Of a stretch of DNA of 64,000 nucleotides, positions 37,191-50,799 are shown piece by piece. Position 1 is the first letter of the stretch. Every line of letters starts with the position of its first letter. Source of the DNA: Apium graveolens. Lineage: Eukaryota; Streptophyta; Magnoliopsida; Apiales; Apiaceae. The DNA is taken from the NCBI RefSeq assembly GCF_009905375.1, contig NC_133647.1, forward strand, positions 8,817,788 to 8,881,787, given 5' to 3'. A model generated the notes under the pieces. That model was given only the letters and a program-made list of their open reading frames with translations. It ran no database searches and had not been told where the DNA came from. The translations under genes were made by a program, and so were the position numbers.

Positions 37191-38070
37191 TACCAGAGGT
37201 AGGATTGGTCGGTCATTACCAGAGGTTCGTTCAAGTTTGTAAAGATAGTCGCCCCTTTAACGCGGCTTACTCGTAAGACTGAGAAGTTCGAATGGACAAA
37301 GAAATGCGAGAACAGCTTTCAAGAACTGAAGCAGAGGTTGGTGATGGCCCCTATGCTGGCGTTGCTGGATGGAAAAGGAGATTTTGTGAAGTGTAGTGAC
37401 GCTTCGCACAAGGGCTTAGGGTGCGTGCTTATGCAGCACGGTAAGGTAATCGCGTACATGTCAAGACAATTAAGGTAATATGAAATTCGATATCCCCGCT
37501 CATGAGCTTAGGCTCATGGCAATAGTTTACCCTAAAGATTGGAGGCACTACTTGTATGGAGAGAAGTGCGAGAATTACCTAAGCCATAAGTGCTCTAGTA
37601 CATTTTCACGTAGAAAGAGCTCAACATATGCCAGAGGAGGCAGTTAGAGCTAATCAAGAATAATGATTGGGAGATTCTTTATCATTCGGGGAAAGCCAAT
37701 ATGGTGGCTGATGCCCTTAGTAAAAAGGAGAGACTCAAGATGATAATGTCTTTTGGAGAGTTTATAAGAGATTTTGAGAAAATGGAAATAGAAGTGAAGG
37801 TAACCGGAGCCGGTACCGAAAAGCTGTTTGAGATTGCAATACAGCCCGAATTATTGGAAAAGATCATATTGTGCCAGAAAAAGTTATGAATGAAGGCAGA
37901 GAGCCAACAATTAGATAAAAGATTAATATCGAGAAAGATGATAAGGGAATAATGACGTATTCCTATAGAATTTGGGTTCCGAAAGTTCAAGAGCGTAAGG
38001 ATGAGAACTTAGATGAGAGCCATAGTTTGAGGAATAAGATTTAGAGCAAACCCTGAACGTGATAGTCAGG
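37190..38070 (+). pseudogene. Element E displaced pol fragment: RT connection, RNase H, integrase N-end
   Basis: In shifting frames: GHYQRFVQ (RT connection), KTEKFEWTKKCENSFQELKQRL, then RNase H remains ([26 protein letters not shown], with [12 protein letters not shown] following; HSGKANMVADALSKKE near 37690). After that comes the linker ELLEKI and GIMTYSYRIWVPKVQERKDE, homologous to the integrase N-terminal linker of A and B. Many stops and frame changes. It lies upstream of the gag remnant, the reverse of the normal order. Confidence 0.72.
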
Positions 38071-38329
38071 GAGGTCGCCATCAAGATAGAAGGAACCCAT
38101 GACATAATGGAGTGGAAAATGAGGATTTTAAATTAAAAGATGACCCCAATTATGGGGAGTAGGATGAAACATTTCATACTAAGGAAACAAAAAGTCGAGT
38201 AAGGAAAGGAGACCCGAGATGGTACCCCTATACGGCAATTCATGGACCTGTCTAAAGAGAACTTAGACTATTATCCCCAACCACCACCCTGAGGAGACAG
38301 TACGGTAAGAAATTCTTTCAGGACCTTTA

Positions 38330-38710
38330 AGTCGCTAAGCTCTCAGAGTTCCATGGAACAAGCTGACCCAGCCGAGGCAAGAGCCTGGCTAAAGGAATTA
38401 GAGGAATCATTTAAGATTCTAAATGATTGATGAACCACAAAGGACTGTTTTTGTCACTTACCCTCCTAAGAGAGAGGCCACCCGCTGGTGAAAGACCAAG
38501 AAAGGCACGGAGCCAGAGGTTATAATAAACTGATTTAAGTTCAGTTAATTGTTTTAGGAAAGTACTTCTCAAGGTTATGGAGATAGTGTAAAAGCTTTAG
38601 AGACAGAATAAAGGCAGACGAGTATGATAAATTATGAATCTAAGTTGTAAAAGTTGTCAAGATTCGTTCTGAGGACACGAATCCAGAATGACGGGATGTT
38701 TAAAATCAAT
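38330..38710 (+). pseudogene. Element E gag remnant
   Basis: Recognisable Retrotrans_gag start (LSEFHGTS, with ADPAEARAWLKELEESFKI in another frame) near 38340-38425, followed by frame-shifted remains. It is surrounded by stops in all frames. No knuckle can be read with confidence. Confidence 0.6.
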
Positions 38711-41559
38711 GTTTATGTTGTGTTGGTCCATGAAATAACGATAAGAGAAAGGAAAATAAAAAGAAACTGAAGTGGAAAGGAATATAAAGGCAATAGAGTT
38801 TGAGGAATGATAAAGGAATTGGGTATGAGGAAACCCTAAAGACTCGTAGCAATAGAAATAGAAAAAGTATGTAATCGTCAGGATGAGGGTGATTCACCAT
38901 GAGTTAAAATTGCTGGGTGAAGGCATAAGAGATACATATATTTTATCCCCTGTAAGTTGGGAGGATTTGAGGAAAACTTGAGATAGTTCGAAGGTTAAAT
39001 ATGAGACGCGGATAGACTAAGGAGACAAGGAAGTAAGAAATTAGGAAAATTGGATGAAGGAAGTGACCTTCAAGAATGTGAAGTGTAAGACCGGTAGCTT
39101 GATACCCAGAAAGGGAGACGCCAGGTATGAGAGATATCCCAACATTGAGGTGACTGTTGAGAAATAACAAAAGTAAATAAGGAATTATTAAGAAGAAGTT
39201 CACGTTGAACACGACCAATATCTTCCAGAACATCCTTGTTATCGTTACCAAATTAGGCAAGACAAGCGGATAACCGTTGTTATCTTTTGGAGGCCATATG
39301 GATTGACCTCAATATGAATAAGGATGCTATTATGAAGTTAGGTATAGACTATCGAGGTGGGAATGATGAATATGATAATCTATCAGGGATATATGACTTT
39401 ATTTATCCATGGAAGGATGCTTGTACCTTTTTAAAGGTGGAATTAAGGATAGAACATCAGTAACTTAAAACGAATCCTAGGGGAATGCATAAAGGTTGGC
39501 ATTTCACCCTTAATAGGGATAGTATGAGTTTTGACAGTATGAATTGGAAAGGATTAAGGTAATAATAACCTTTAAGGATCAGTGGAGAAATTTTTCAGAA
39601 GTATATAGACAATGGTTCTAGTATTAGTAAATGGTATTTTGATATGCCCTGTATATAGGGAATACAGGAGGAACGATTGAACGATAACCTTAGAGGTTTT
39701 ACAAGGAGAAAGGAAATATTCAAAATTCTCAAGAATAAAAATGTTGATAAAGGAAATATGACATAATTATAATGATGCCAAGTGGGGCACGTGTTAAACC
39801 ACGAGAAAGTATGGATCGAACCAGTAAAGGTCGAAATTGTTCAGGGCAAGTAGGACCTAAGATAAAAGATGTTCTAAGTATGATTGAGAGTCAGTCATGA
39901 CAGTGATTAACCTCTAAAGATTGAGGCAATAACTTATGGAAAAATGGTGATATTTTTTTTTACTTATCAGATTTTAAGGAAAACATCTTCACATAAGCTG
40001 TGATTGAAATGAGGTAGAAAATTTAGTTGAAGGTGGTTAAAAGACATTGACTGTAAGGAACTATTACTATCAGGAAAGGCCAAAGAGGTGGCCGACACTT
40101 TAACGGTAAAAGGAAAAATTATAGGCGCGTGTGCCAAAAGAATACAGTGATGATGGTTAAAAATGTGAAGGTTGAATTATGGTTTGGAAGATTGACATTC
40201 CTTCTGATGACTGTGCAATACCCAACCGTAATAGTAGTTGGTAAAGGTTTAATTTGTGTAATCGCCATGAACGGGCTATCTATCTTAGAAGGTCCTATCT
40301 TGAGATAAGCCAGGACCATGTTTCAAAAAGGACTAGATGAACCCTTGAGTTAATTCTTCTATTTAGGGCGTATGATTAAGAATGGTATTAACCTGCTATC
40401 GTTGCTTTGATTGAAACTCTTCTGCACTTTTATCTGCTTCATGTCATGTAAGTACGTCAGAGTTTGGAGTGTTCTTCATGAATTGTGATTGGTGGTTATG
40501 TTAACTCCTTAGGAGAATTAGATACGAGATGTATGGACTCCGTATGGTTAGATATTAAGATTTTATGGAAAAGTGAATGACGACAGTAGGTCAGTGGTGG
40601 ACCATAGTAAGGCAGCAATGATTCTGCGAGTAATGAGCTGATTACAACCGTGAGAGTTGTATTGGAATGGGTGTTGAGATTGAGTACCACTAATCGGGTC
40701 GTGGTAGTGTATAAGTTATCATTGATAGACTAATTAAGTAGAGTATCTACCTAGTGAATTATTATTCTTTCTTATCAATAGAGAGTCGTATTATTATACG
40801 AGGAAGGTTGCGGTGCAAGCATAGAATTCTAGTAATGATGATATATAGAATGAGATCCCAGATTCGATTTTCGATATCGAAGGAGTTTCAAAGGTGATTG
40901 TGTATAAGCTCGAGGAAGAGCATGGGTCTATAGAATGATGGACGGAATGGCGAAAATATTTAGGCATGGGAAATACGATGCTATAATACTTGATGCTGAT
41001 ATAAATACGTTTATGTTTTGTTCTCCTATGACAAACCTCTATAGTTCAGAGGTAAGTTCCAAGCCAGATATTTTGTGGCAGTATATTTTTCATATAAACA
41101 ATTCTCTTCAATTCGTTCTTTTCTCTTCTTTTCATTTCATGTAAGCTAAGAAGAACAACCCTTCCAGAAAGGGGAGGTATTGCCGAATGACTATCTATCC
41201 GTGTGATAGAAGCCTAGTAGGATACCATCTATTGTTTAATTGCTTGTCAAGTACTAAAGGCTGGCCACCTTCTGTACTAACTATGCGATATAACAAGTGT
41301 TCATGATCATAGTGATCTCTCAACAAATTCCTTTACTTCTATATGATTGATCAACTTTGGGAAATAGAAACAGCTGAAAAAAAAGAGTAATAAAGTTGTG
41401 GTAGCATTCGGAATGGAAACACATTCGTAATACTAAGGTTGACGTGGTTATTAAAAGGTTATAGAACGCTAGCGAGCAAAAGTATAACCGGTATAATATT
41501 AGGAACGGAAGGTAATAGCGATTACGAACTGGAAAAGAATGGGTATTAAGAAGCAAAAG
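38711..41559 (+). other. Element E degenerate interior
   Basis: Almost no readable coding. The only fragment I can place is an RNase H tail (GKAKEVADTLTVKG) near 40075-40120. This is a second copy of a motif already present at 37690, so pol sequence occurs twice. The remaining short ORFs have no family resemblance. Confidence 0.5.
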
Positions 41560-42300
41560 CTATAATGCTAGAAGCTATAATGAGAGTCTGTGCAATAGAC
41601 TTGAAAGAAATTGGAATGATCACATAACGTGGATTGAGTTTTCTTACGACAATAGATCATATGTTAGTATCGAGGTATCGCCTTATGAGATCCTTGAGGG
41701 AAGACAATGTCGATCTCCCTTATGTTAAGATTAAGTTGTAGAGCGCAAGATGCTCGGAACCGCAGTTATCCAAAGGACCAGGGATATAATAGATCTAATC
41801 AGAGGACGGCAGGTAGTAGCCCAAGATGGACATGATAAATATGTTGATTTGACACGAAAGGACAAAGAATAGGAAGTAGGGGACCTAATGTTGTTATAGG
41901 TATTCCCTTGGAAAGGAAGGATGAGGTTCGGAAAGAAATGAAAGCTAAGTCCACGAATTGTTGGACCCTTGGATATATTAAGACATATTGGGAAGTTATC
42001 ATATGAGCTAGCCCTAACCCCGAACATGTAACAAGTTCGTAACGTGTTTCACGTATCAATGTTAAGGAAGTGTAATTCAGATGCCAGATAAATAGGGGAA
42101 TATGAGCGCATAGACATGCAACCCGACGTAACCTATATGGAGCAACCAGGAAGGGTTATAGAGTGAAAAGGAACAAGTGCTTAGGGGAAGGATTATCAAA
42201 CTAGGCAGAGTTTGGTGGCAGGACCACAATGTGGGAAAATTGACTTGAGAGTTAGAAAGTGCAATATTAAGAAGGTATCCCTATTCATTTCTATCTGATT
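41560..42300 (+). pseudogene. Element E integrase C-terminus and chromodomain remnant
   Basis: NWNDHITWIEFSYDNRSYVS and SPYEILEGRQCRSP match the integrase block found in A and B (LPLVEFAYNNSYHAS, EALYGRKCRSP). FPWKGRMRFGKK, LSPRIVGP, NVFHVSMLRK and a final WWQDHNVG with YPY follow, corresponding to the chromodomain-like C-terminus. Frameshifts and stops throughout. It ends just before the purine tract. Confidence 0.75.
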
Positions 42301-42318
42301 CCGGGACGGAATCCTTTT

Positions 42319-42330
42319 AAGGAGGGGAGA
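42319..42330 (+). other. Polypurine tract of element E
   Basis: AAGGAGGGGAGA, one base before the 3' LTR. Confidence 0.85.
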
Positions 42331-42331
42331 C

Positions 42332-45300
42332 TGTAATAACCCCAATTTTTGGGTAATTTTTGAAACCCTTATGAATAGTGTTTTTGCTGAATGAGAAAAC
42401 TTTTCATGACACACTATGTAGGGGTTCTGATATGGATATTCTGAGATTTTATTAGTACTTTATATGGGATATAAGTGTATGTAAAGATCGTCAGAATCCA
42501 AATCCGAACACTTTGATTTTTCCCGGAAATCCACTAGATACGGAAAGAATTGAGAAAAAGGTAACAGGATAAAAAGGATTTAAATTAAAGGATTATAAGA
42601 GAGGATCATAAAAAGGAATAAAATGTATTGAGAAAGGATAAGGGAACCTAAGTAATAAGATCCCGGGTATGATCCCTCAAACGATAAACGAAAACGAAAG
42701 TTAAGCGAACCGTATAACAGATCAGCGGTCATTAGGCAAACAATTAGGAAGTTAATCAAAGGGATTAGAGAGGATGATGTCACCCAACCAATGAGAAGAG
42801 GACAAGGAGGGGAGGATGACATCATGAGGATGACACAAGCATAACATAGAAGGGAAGGAAGTGTGGTTGAATTATAACCACACAAAATCAAGGTTAATTA
42901 AGTCATTAACCAAAAACAACACAAAAATCAACCAACCAAGCAAATCATTTCATTTTCATCAAACAAAACACAAAAATCTCTTTCTTCCCAAACTAACTCT
43001 CGGCTTCTTTCTTAAAATTTGAAGATCCAAGCTCCACCACTTACTATTTAGCAAGGTAATTATCTAAGCTTCCCCATGGATAGTTACATACTTCCTATAA
43101 GTTTAAGCTTCTAATTCCAAGCCAATCTTTTTCTATAAATCAAGGAAGAAGATGGTGAATAGTAACCTTCAAGAAATAACTTTAGTTTTCTTGAATTTTT
43201 ATGAAAGATTAAGGTTATACAAGCAAGGATCAAGGTTCTTTAGGCATTCAAAGCTCTTGTGTTGTGTTAAAAAGCTTCAAGGAAGGTATAATCTCTTAAC
43301 CAAGCTTTGTTATTGAATGTTAAGAGCATAATATGAGTATTTTAGTTCATGAGAGGCTTGATGGTTGTGTATGTAGAGATTAGTGAGTTTTGGGATGTTG
43401 TTGGATTGGTAAATGTTGTTGTTTTGATTAAAAGAACTTAAGTATGATTAAAGTTAAGCTTAGGCATAAGTATGAATGATTAAATTGAATTGGTTGGGGT
43501 TGTTATGATGTGATGAGGATGGATGTTGGTTGTATGTTGGATTTGAGGTTGATTTGGAATGGTTTTGAATGGTTTAAAATATTGGAAATCGCGTAAACAT
43601 AGCCGTCGTAACGTCCGATTTTCTTTGGACTGTTTTTGTGCATAGCATTAGGACCCGAGAACCCCCTGCTAGATTATGACCACTGCCATGTTTAGATAGC
43701 TCATGTTACGAGCTTCGTTTTGATATATAGTTCGTTCGATTCCGATGCACGGTTTAGGAGAAACGACCGTTTCAAGTAACGGCGTTTCGCGAACGAAACT
43801 TTTCCCCTCGCCTTACTTTGAAACATAGGTTAAAGACCAAAAAGGGTTAATTAATGTATGAAACATTTATGGTAAGTGTGTTAGGCAGTTGGTAAGACAC
43901 TCGCGAAGGAATCGCTTTAAGACTCGTAAAGGTTAAATTATTAAAAATGGTGGAGCCGAGGGTACCCGAGTGACTTAAGCGAATCAGTGAGCGCAAAACA
44001 AGCGTTAGAGTCTAAGTTAGTTAAAGTATAGATTTACAAGTGATTTTGGTTTAATTCCAACTTACTTGTTGTTTATAGGTTACCAGACTCGTCCCGAGCC
44101 TTTTATCACCCCAAGTCGCTCAGGCAAGTTTTCTACCCGTTATAACTGTTGTTGTGATGAATATATGTATTTGCATTATCTTGTGATAGATGCATGTTGG
44201 TTAATTAGCAAATGTTGCAATATATTGAAGCATGCTACTATGGTATATATATATGCATGCCTGTTTCGTATTCTTTCCATATATATCTGTTGATTCAGTT
44301 GATAATACCCATGCTAGAGGATAGCGGTAATTTGCATATACCCTTAGTACAGGGACCCAAAGGTGAAAATATTTTCTAAAACCGGGAGTCGAGGATCCCG
44401 AGTAGATTATATATATATATATTTATATATATATATGGTTATAGTTTTCAAAACTATTAATCGAATAAGGTTTATTCGATAACTTTATTTTATTTAATGA
44501 ATATTATTACGAATATTCATTTGAGGGCTTATGACTCCTTTATTTTATTATTGAATATTATTTCGAATATTCATTCGAGGACTTATGACTCCTTTTATTT
44601 TATTATTTGAATATTATTTGAATATTCATTCGAGGGCTTATGACTCTTTTATATTATTTATTGAATAATATTTGAATATTCATTCGAGGGCTTATGACTC
44701 AGTTTATATTATTTAATGAATATTATTTGAATATTCATTTGAGGATCTATGACTCCGATTATTTGCTGAGATATATTCTTTATTTTATTAAAGCATAATG
44801 TTTCGATAATCAAACTTATTTTCGATTATTCAAGTAAAGATATTACTTTCGTATAAGTATATCTTTGATTAATTGCTATTCATTCAAGTATAAGTTTTCC
44901 AACTTCTACCTCAATTATTCTTTATGGGAATATTATTTAAATAATAATATTCAGATATTTCTTTCATATTGGGACTGATTTATTTTATTAAATCAGCATT
45001 ACTCCAAATATTCTTAAAAATGTTTTCGAGTCTTCAAAATGAATTTAAAAGGTAGAGAGGATCCCAAAACTTGTTTCCAAATTCAAGATCTTCCATTTTA
45101 AGGGGACTTGAATACTCGCTCAAAAATCTAAGGGATCCGGCTCTGTGGTGTATTTTATATTCGCAACAAGGTTGCTGTTTTGATAAATGAATTGATTACT
45201 TGCCCAATGTTCGGGAAGTAAGCCCATCTAATTGAGTCGGCATAAGCGACAGGCCGGGGTACGGTCTATCATTGTGTAAGTGGTTGGGTGGCAGTCCATC

Positions 45301-46511
45301 AATGCATAAGAGGCCGGGTGGCGGTCCAGCACAAGGTCCTTATGTGGCCAGGGTGATGACCGGTGGGGGATTCATCCATCAACTAGTAGAAAAGGTTACT
45401 TATTGGTATCTTTGCCTGATCAGCAAGATATCTGGTTTATGCCAAAATTCTTTTCCTTCCAAATTCATTGGATATTGCAACTCTGTTCATACTTTACATG
45501 ACAGAGGTTTTCAGGAAATGTATGGGAGATATATATGAATATATTTATATATCGGGACTTAATGAAGTATCTCGTAACTTCATTATTTATAATAATATTC
45601 AAAGATTGAACCTATTCAAATCTTGTCTTGTAGTCTCATCTATGTGATGAACCTTTGAAAGTGATTATAACTTGAACGGGGGTAGTTCAAGTAGTATTTG
45701 GGAAAGATATAAGTATTTTGGGGTATCTTGTAACTTCATCTTTTAAACTTATATCTAGTTAATGATTGTCTTATGAATGACAAAGATTTTCGGAAAAACG
45801 TTGAGACAAGGTTAGATATATGAGATCACCTTGCAACGATATTTTTTATATATACAGTTATAAACTGGAACTCTGTGTGTATTATGCATGGAAGAGGACT
45901 TCCCATATTTTGAAAAGTATATATGTATATATATATACTGAATATTTTTGTGACTTCATCGCATTAAGATATCAAACTTGGTTCATTTCTTTTGACCAAG
46001 ACTTTCATGAGTGCTATGAGAAGGCTCATATATTGTTAATCATTATACATATTATTTTGGTGGGCTTGCTGCTCACCCTTGCTTTATTTCTTCATCACAC
46101 AACAACAGTTAGGAAAGATGGCCAGACTCCAGCAGACCCAGCGCAAGCGCGTGGGAAGCGTCCCGCGTCTTCCCGTTGATGTTGTAGCTGCTATAGCTGC
46201 AGAGGTAGATCTATTGTAGATCAGACCATCTACTTTTGAGAATCAATTATGTATAATTATAACTTGTGGCAGATAATGGCAATTAACTGTAAATTTATCA
46301 AGTAATCATTTTGGGTTGTAATAACTTTTAAATTGTGGATTCAAAGACTTGTACTTATTTAAATTTCATCTCTGAGATTATAACGGGTTGTGGTGTGTGT
46401 TAGTGTGGGGTCACAGCATAAGGTTATTTATTATTAATTAAGTGAAGTGATATTGTGGAAATAAAGACCGTGACGACCCGGATCCCCGACCCCGGATCTG
46501 GGGGTGTTACA
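42332..46511 (+). repeat. Element E 3' LTR
   Basis: 4,180 bp, about 99.5% identical by eye to 32579-36760 with the same subrepeats and short ORFs. Confidence 0.94.
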
Positions 46512-46516
46512 AGAAG

Positions 46517-47939
46517 CTTTACCAATTGGTTGACTAATGGAGATCCAAAGCTTGTTCAATCACCACGCATCCCGCTCTCGCGATCTACGCTCTATCGGTA
46601 TCCACACCAATGTTTGAACTCAAGGATTGGATGTGTACTAGCACAAACTCGTTTCTTCTTGCTCTCTCCATCTTCTCTCTTGGTGGCTAGGGTTTTAGTA
46701 AAACTCTTTTTGCACACAAAAATCAGCCATACAAGAGATATTATATAGAGAGTATAATAAGAATTATAACTCTTAACTAATTAGGATTATTATTAATTCA
46801 AAATTCCTATTTGCATAATAATTAAGTCACACTTAATTATTTAACAAATGAATTTCATAATTAATTTTAGTAAATTCGAATATCAATATTTATCTAATTA
46901 ATTAAGTCATACTTAATTAATATTATAAATAATTCAAATTACTTTAATATAATTTAAATCCAATTTAAATTAAATAATCCTTCAAGAATTCTTAGTGTGT
47001 GACCCTATAGGTTATTATTACGTTGGCAACGAATTTTAAATCTAATTTAAAATCGTAAATAATGAGCGGCATCTAGTAATACATCATTGTTACCCAAGTA
47101 ATAATAATTGAATCGGTGATCGATTAAACCTTTTGTGAATAATGTATAATGTAATATAATCCCTTTAACCATATATTATAGATTAAACTAGAGGCATGTA
47201 ATGTGTCATCATCACCATAGTTTAATCCAAGTTTTCTTAATCAATGAGTAGACTATCATATCAAATCAACATTTGAGCGTGGCCACGCATTTCATAGTCT
47301 AGCTCACACAAGAGGCCAATAATATCACTCCTAAAATAGGAGGGTTAAATCCCATCTCGATCATTCATATTTCTCATACGATTCATAATATACCCAATGT
47401 CCACTTTTATCATTACCTGGTCAAGGATAACTTTTAATGGAATCAATGTATATTAATTCTCGTATAGAAATATAATGACTTCAGGTCTAAGGACCATTAC
47501 ATCATTATCACTGTGAGAATTACTTATGACACAACAGACATGTAGAATCTCACATTGGGTCTGTCCAGCACCATGTACATATACATCTGCCCGTGTTTTT
47601 TACTTTAGTATCATCATACCTATGATCAATGAGATGTGATCATCAGTCAACAAACACACCAGTCTTAATGCATTATTATTGTCCCTTAATAATAATACTC
47701 GACTGGGGACCTTTAGGAATATTGATACTATTCTCATAATCTCATTTATAAGTCACGTACTTAGAGATATAGAATTGCATATCATATTCCAAGGATATTT
47801 ATTAATCTAATATTTATATCGTAGTAAATTAAGAATTAATAAATTATAAAGAGAATAATCGATTGAACATAAACATTAATAATCCTAATGTCTTAAACTA
47901 AAACATCATAGTGTTGTCTCTAGGGCACAAACACTAACA
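46517..47939 (-). repeat. Element D 3' LTR, segment 2 of 2
   Basis: Resumes after E's TSD copy (46512-46516) with CTTTACCAATTGG and matches 53498-54906. Ends CACTAACA at 47939. No gene. Confidence 0.92.
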
Positions 47940-47950
47940 ATCTCCCACTT
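47940..47950 (-). other. Polypurine tract of element D
   Basis: Minus-strand AAGTGGGAGAT directly before the 3' LTR. Confidence 0.85.
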
Positions 47951-50330
47951 ACACTAGAGCCAATCACCCATATATCTAATACTCATGGAACTAGTATGAC
48001 CATCGTACTTCTGCTGCGATAAAGCCTTAGTCAGTGGGTCTGCAACACTATCATTACTATGCACTTTACATTTATATCTCCTTAATTATTAATCTCATTA
48101 ATAAGGCGATATTGCCTAAGGACATGCCTAAACAGTCTTCATGGTTGTTTTAAAAAAATATCAATAAATTCGGCTTTCATAGAATCATCAATGTTCTTGT
48201 TGTGAACTATTCAAGCTAACATCAATTATATTTAGACAAAACAAAAAATAGACATAAACTCGTAATCATCCTTATCTGTTCAAAAATTAGGTTCAGAAAC
48301 TAGTATCAGTGTAACCCTTTACAACCAGTTCCCTATCTTCTCCATATACCAAAAATAAATCTTTAGTCCTTTTTAAGTACTTAAGAATATTCTTGAAAAA
48401 TATCAAGTGACCCTCACCTGGATTAGACTGGTATCTGATCGTCATGCTCAAAGCATACGAAACATTAGGATAAATACATATCATTGTAAACATTATAGAT
48501 CCAATTGCTGACGTATCTGGAACTTTCTCAAATGGCCCTTATCATCTAATGATTTAGGGGGCAATTATCTTTTGAGATCACTATCCAATTAGACATCGAA
48601 ACATATCATTTCTTTGTCTCCTGCATCCTAAAATGATGCAATATTTTATCAATGTATATACTCCGACTAGGTCGATTAATCTCTTCAATCTATCTCTATA
48701 GATCTTGATCCCTAATATATAGGTAGCATCGCCTAAGTCTTTCATCGAGAAACTATTTCTCAACCAAGTCTTAACAGCCTATAGAGAAGGTATGCAATTC
48801 CTTATTTGTTATATGTCATCTACATATAATACTAGGAATGTCACATGGCTCCCACTAACCTTCTTGTAAACACATGGTTCATCTTCATTTTGAATAAAAC
48901 CAAACTCTTTGACCGTTTCATCAAAATGAATATTTATTCTCCTTGAGGCTTGCTTCAATATATAAATAGATAAAAGCAACTTACAAACTATCTTAGCAAA
49001 CTTTGGATCGACAAAACCCTCAGGTTATGTCATATATACATCCTTTTCAAGGCTCCCATATAAGAAAGTAGTTTTGATATCCATTTGCCAAATCTCACAG
49101 TCAAAGTAAGCAACTATTGCTAACAAAATCCTGATGGACTTGACCATAACAACTGGTGAAAAAGTCTCATCATAGTCTATACCATGAATTTGTTTGAAAC
49201 CTTTTGCCACCAGCCGCACCTTATAGGTCTGTACTTTACCATCCATGTCAGTTTTCTTCATGAAAACCCACTTGCACCATATAGGTTTTACCCCTTCGAT
49301 TGGATCAACTAAAGTCAGTACTTAATTTTGATACATGGATTCCATCTCGGATTTCATGGCCTCTAGCCATCTCTTGGAGTCTGAACTATTCATAGCATCT
49401 TGGTAGGTGAGAGGCTTATCATTATCTGTAAGCATCACATCACCATCTTGAGTCAAAAGAAATTTATAATTTCTCCCAGGCTCATGGTAAATCCTACTAG
49501 ATCTACGAATAACCTGTGTTTCTTGGACAGGATTACTTTCAACATTTTGATGTACATCCTGATCTTATTCCAACTCTGGTTCAATGTTCTCATGTGGTTC
49601 TCGATCTTCATCGATATGTGTTATCCTCCCACTGATTTTTCTTAGAAAGTAGTTCTCCCTCAAGAAATACAGAGGCCCGAGCAACAAACACTTTGTTCTC
49701 GGAAGGATTATAAAAACTATACCCTAGTCTCACTTGGGTATCCCACAAAATAGCATCTATCTAATTTTGGTCCAAGCTTGTCAGAGGCTAAACATTTTAT
49801 AAACACTTCAAGTCCCCAAATTTTCATAAATGACATGTTATGACGTTTATCAGTCCATATCTCATACGGAGTATTTTGAACCGCTTTGGTCGGAACTTGG
49901 TTAAGTGTATATGCATCTATTTCTATAGCATAACCCTAGAAAATGATTGGAAAATCTGCTTGACTCATCATCGATCGCACCATGTCCAACAAGGTACGAT
50001 TTCTCCTCTCAGAATCTCTATTCCATTGAGGTATTTTAGAAGGAGTAAATTGTGATATAATATCACACTCCTTCAAGAAACTCTTGAATTTGAGGCTTAA
50101 GTATTCTCTTCCACGATCTGATCGTAAAACTTTCATACTTTTCCCTTGTTTGCTTTTCTACTTCGGCCTTATATTTTTTGAACATTTCAAAAGAATCGGA
50201 TTTGTTCTTCATAAGAACCACATATCCATTTCTACTGAAATCATCATAAGCCACCCCTTGCCATCATACGCATTCGACCATATACATCCTTATGTATAAG
50301 TCCTAGTCATTTGGTGGCCCTTTCACCTGA
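47951..50330 (-). pseudogene. Element D pol: integrase, RT, RNase H, broken
   Basis: Read from right to left. Integrase: YDDFSRNGYVVLMKNKSDSF near 50240, LRSDRGREYLS (second catalytic Asp) near 50120, and SERRNRTLLDMVRSMM (catalytic Glu) near 50020. RT: KVRLVAKGFKQIHGIDYDET, WQMDIKTTFLYG, YVDD near 48820, then MKDLGDATYILGIKIYRDR and SNPGEGHLIFFKNILKYLK. RNase H remains (ADPLTKALSQQKY) are near 48020-48060. There are many stops and frame changes. Order integrase then RT confirms copia. Confidence 0.85.
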
Positions 50331-50799
50331 TCAGGTAAAAGAAGCTTTAGTCATTATGCCAATGAGACAAAGTTTGCATCTTCCGTATGATTCAAAATCA
50401 AACTTATCCAAGTATCCATCTATATGTAACTCAGAAATGCGTTTCTCATTAATATGGCTTAACGACAATGGTAGAGGTAATGTTTGATTTGAGTCATCTT
50501 AGAACATATAAATTGTTAACTAATTGTGCAACATTATAAGCCTTATCATTAAAATAGAATAAACAACTATTGTTTATTTAATTAAAATGAAAACCTTTCT
50601 TGTCCTTACAAGAAATTGATTTAATGTATCCCCTAAAGGCAGGCACGTAATAACAATTTATCAAGTTCTCAATCTCGCCTATATGGGAAAAATTAGGTAT
50701 CGAGTTCCTTCAACTAGAGCAACAACTTTGCTCCAATTCTAACCTGATACCTGAAGCTTGACCATTGCTAGTCTTCTTCTTTAGATCTTCCAAACAAGC

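Larger units (their letters stand above)
32579..46511 (+). mobile_element. Element E: youngest, gypsy-type, near-identical 4.18-kb LTRs, defective interior
   Basis: 13,933-bp forward element with perfect TSD AGAAG (32574-32578 and 46512-46516). 5' LTR 32579-36760 (4182 bp), PBS 36765, interior 5.57 kb, purine tract 42319-42330, 3' LTR 42332-46511 (4180 bp). LTRs begin TGTAATAACCCC and end GGTGTTACA. Reading the two LTRs side by side I count roughly 20-25 differences (about 0.5%). The interior keeps only scraps of Ty3/gypsy genes with many stops and in an abnormal order. It cannot encode its own machinery, so its recent insertion must have been driven by another element. Confidence 0.93.

Noticed and set aside
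40935..41144. 69-codon ORF inside E
   Set aside because: No similarity to gag or pol, and surrounded by decayed sequence; chance ORF.
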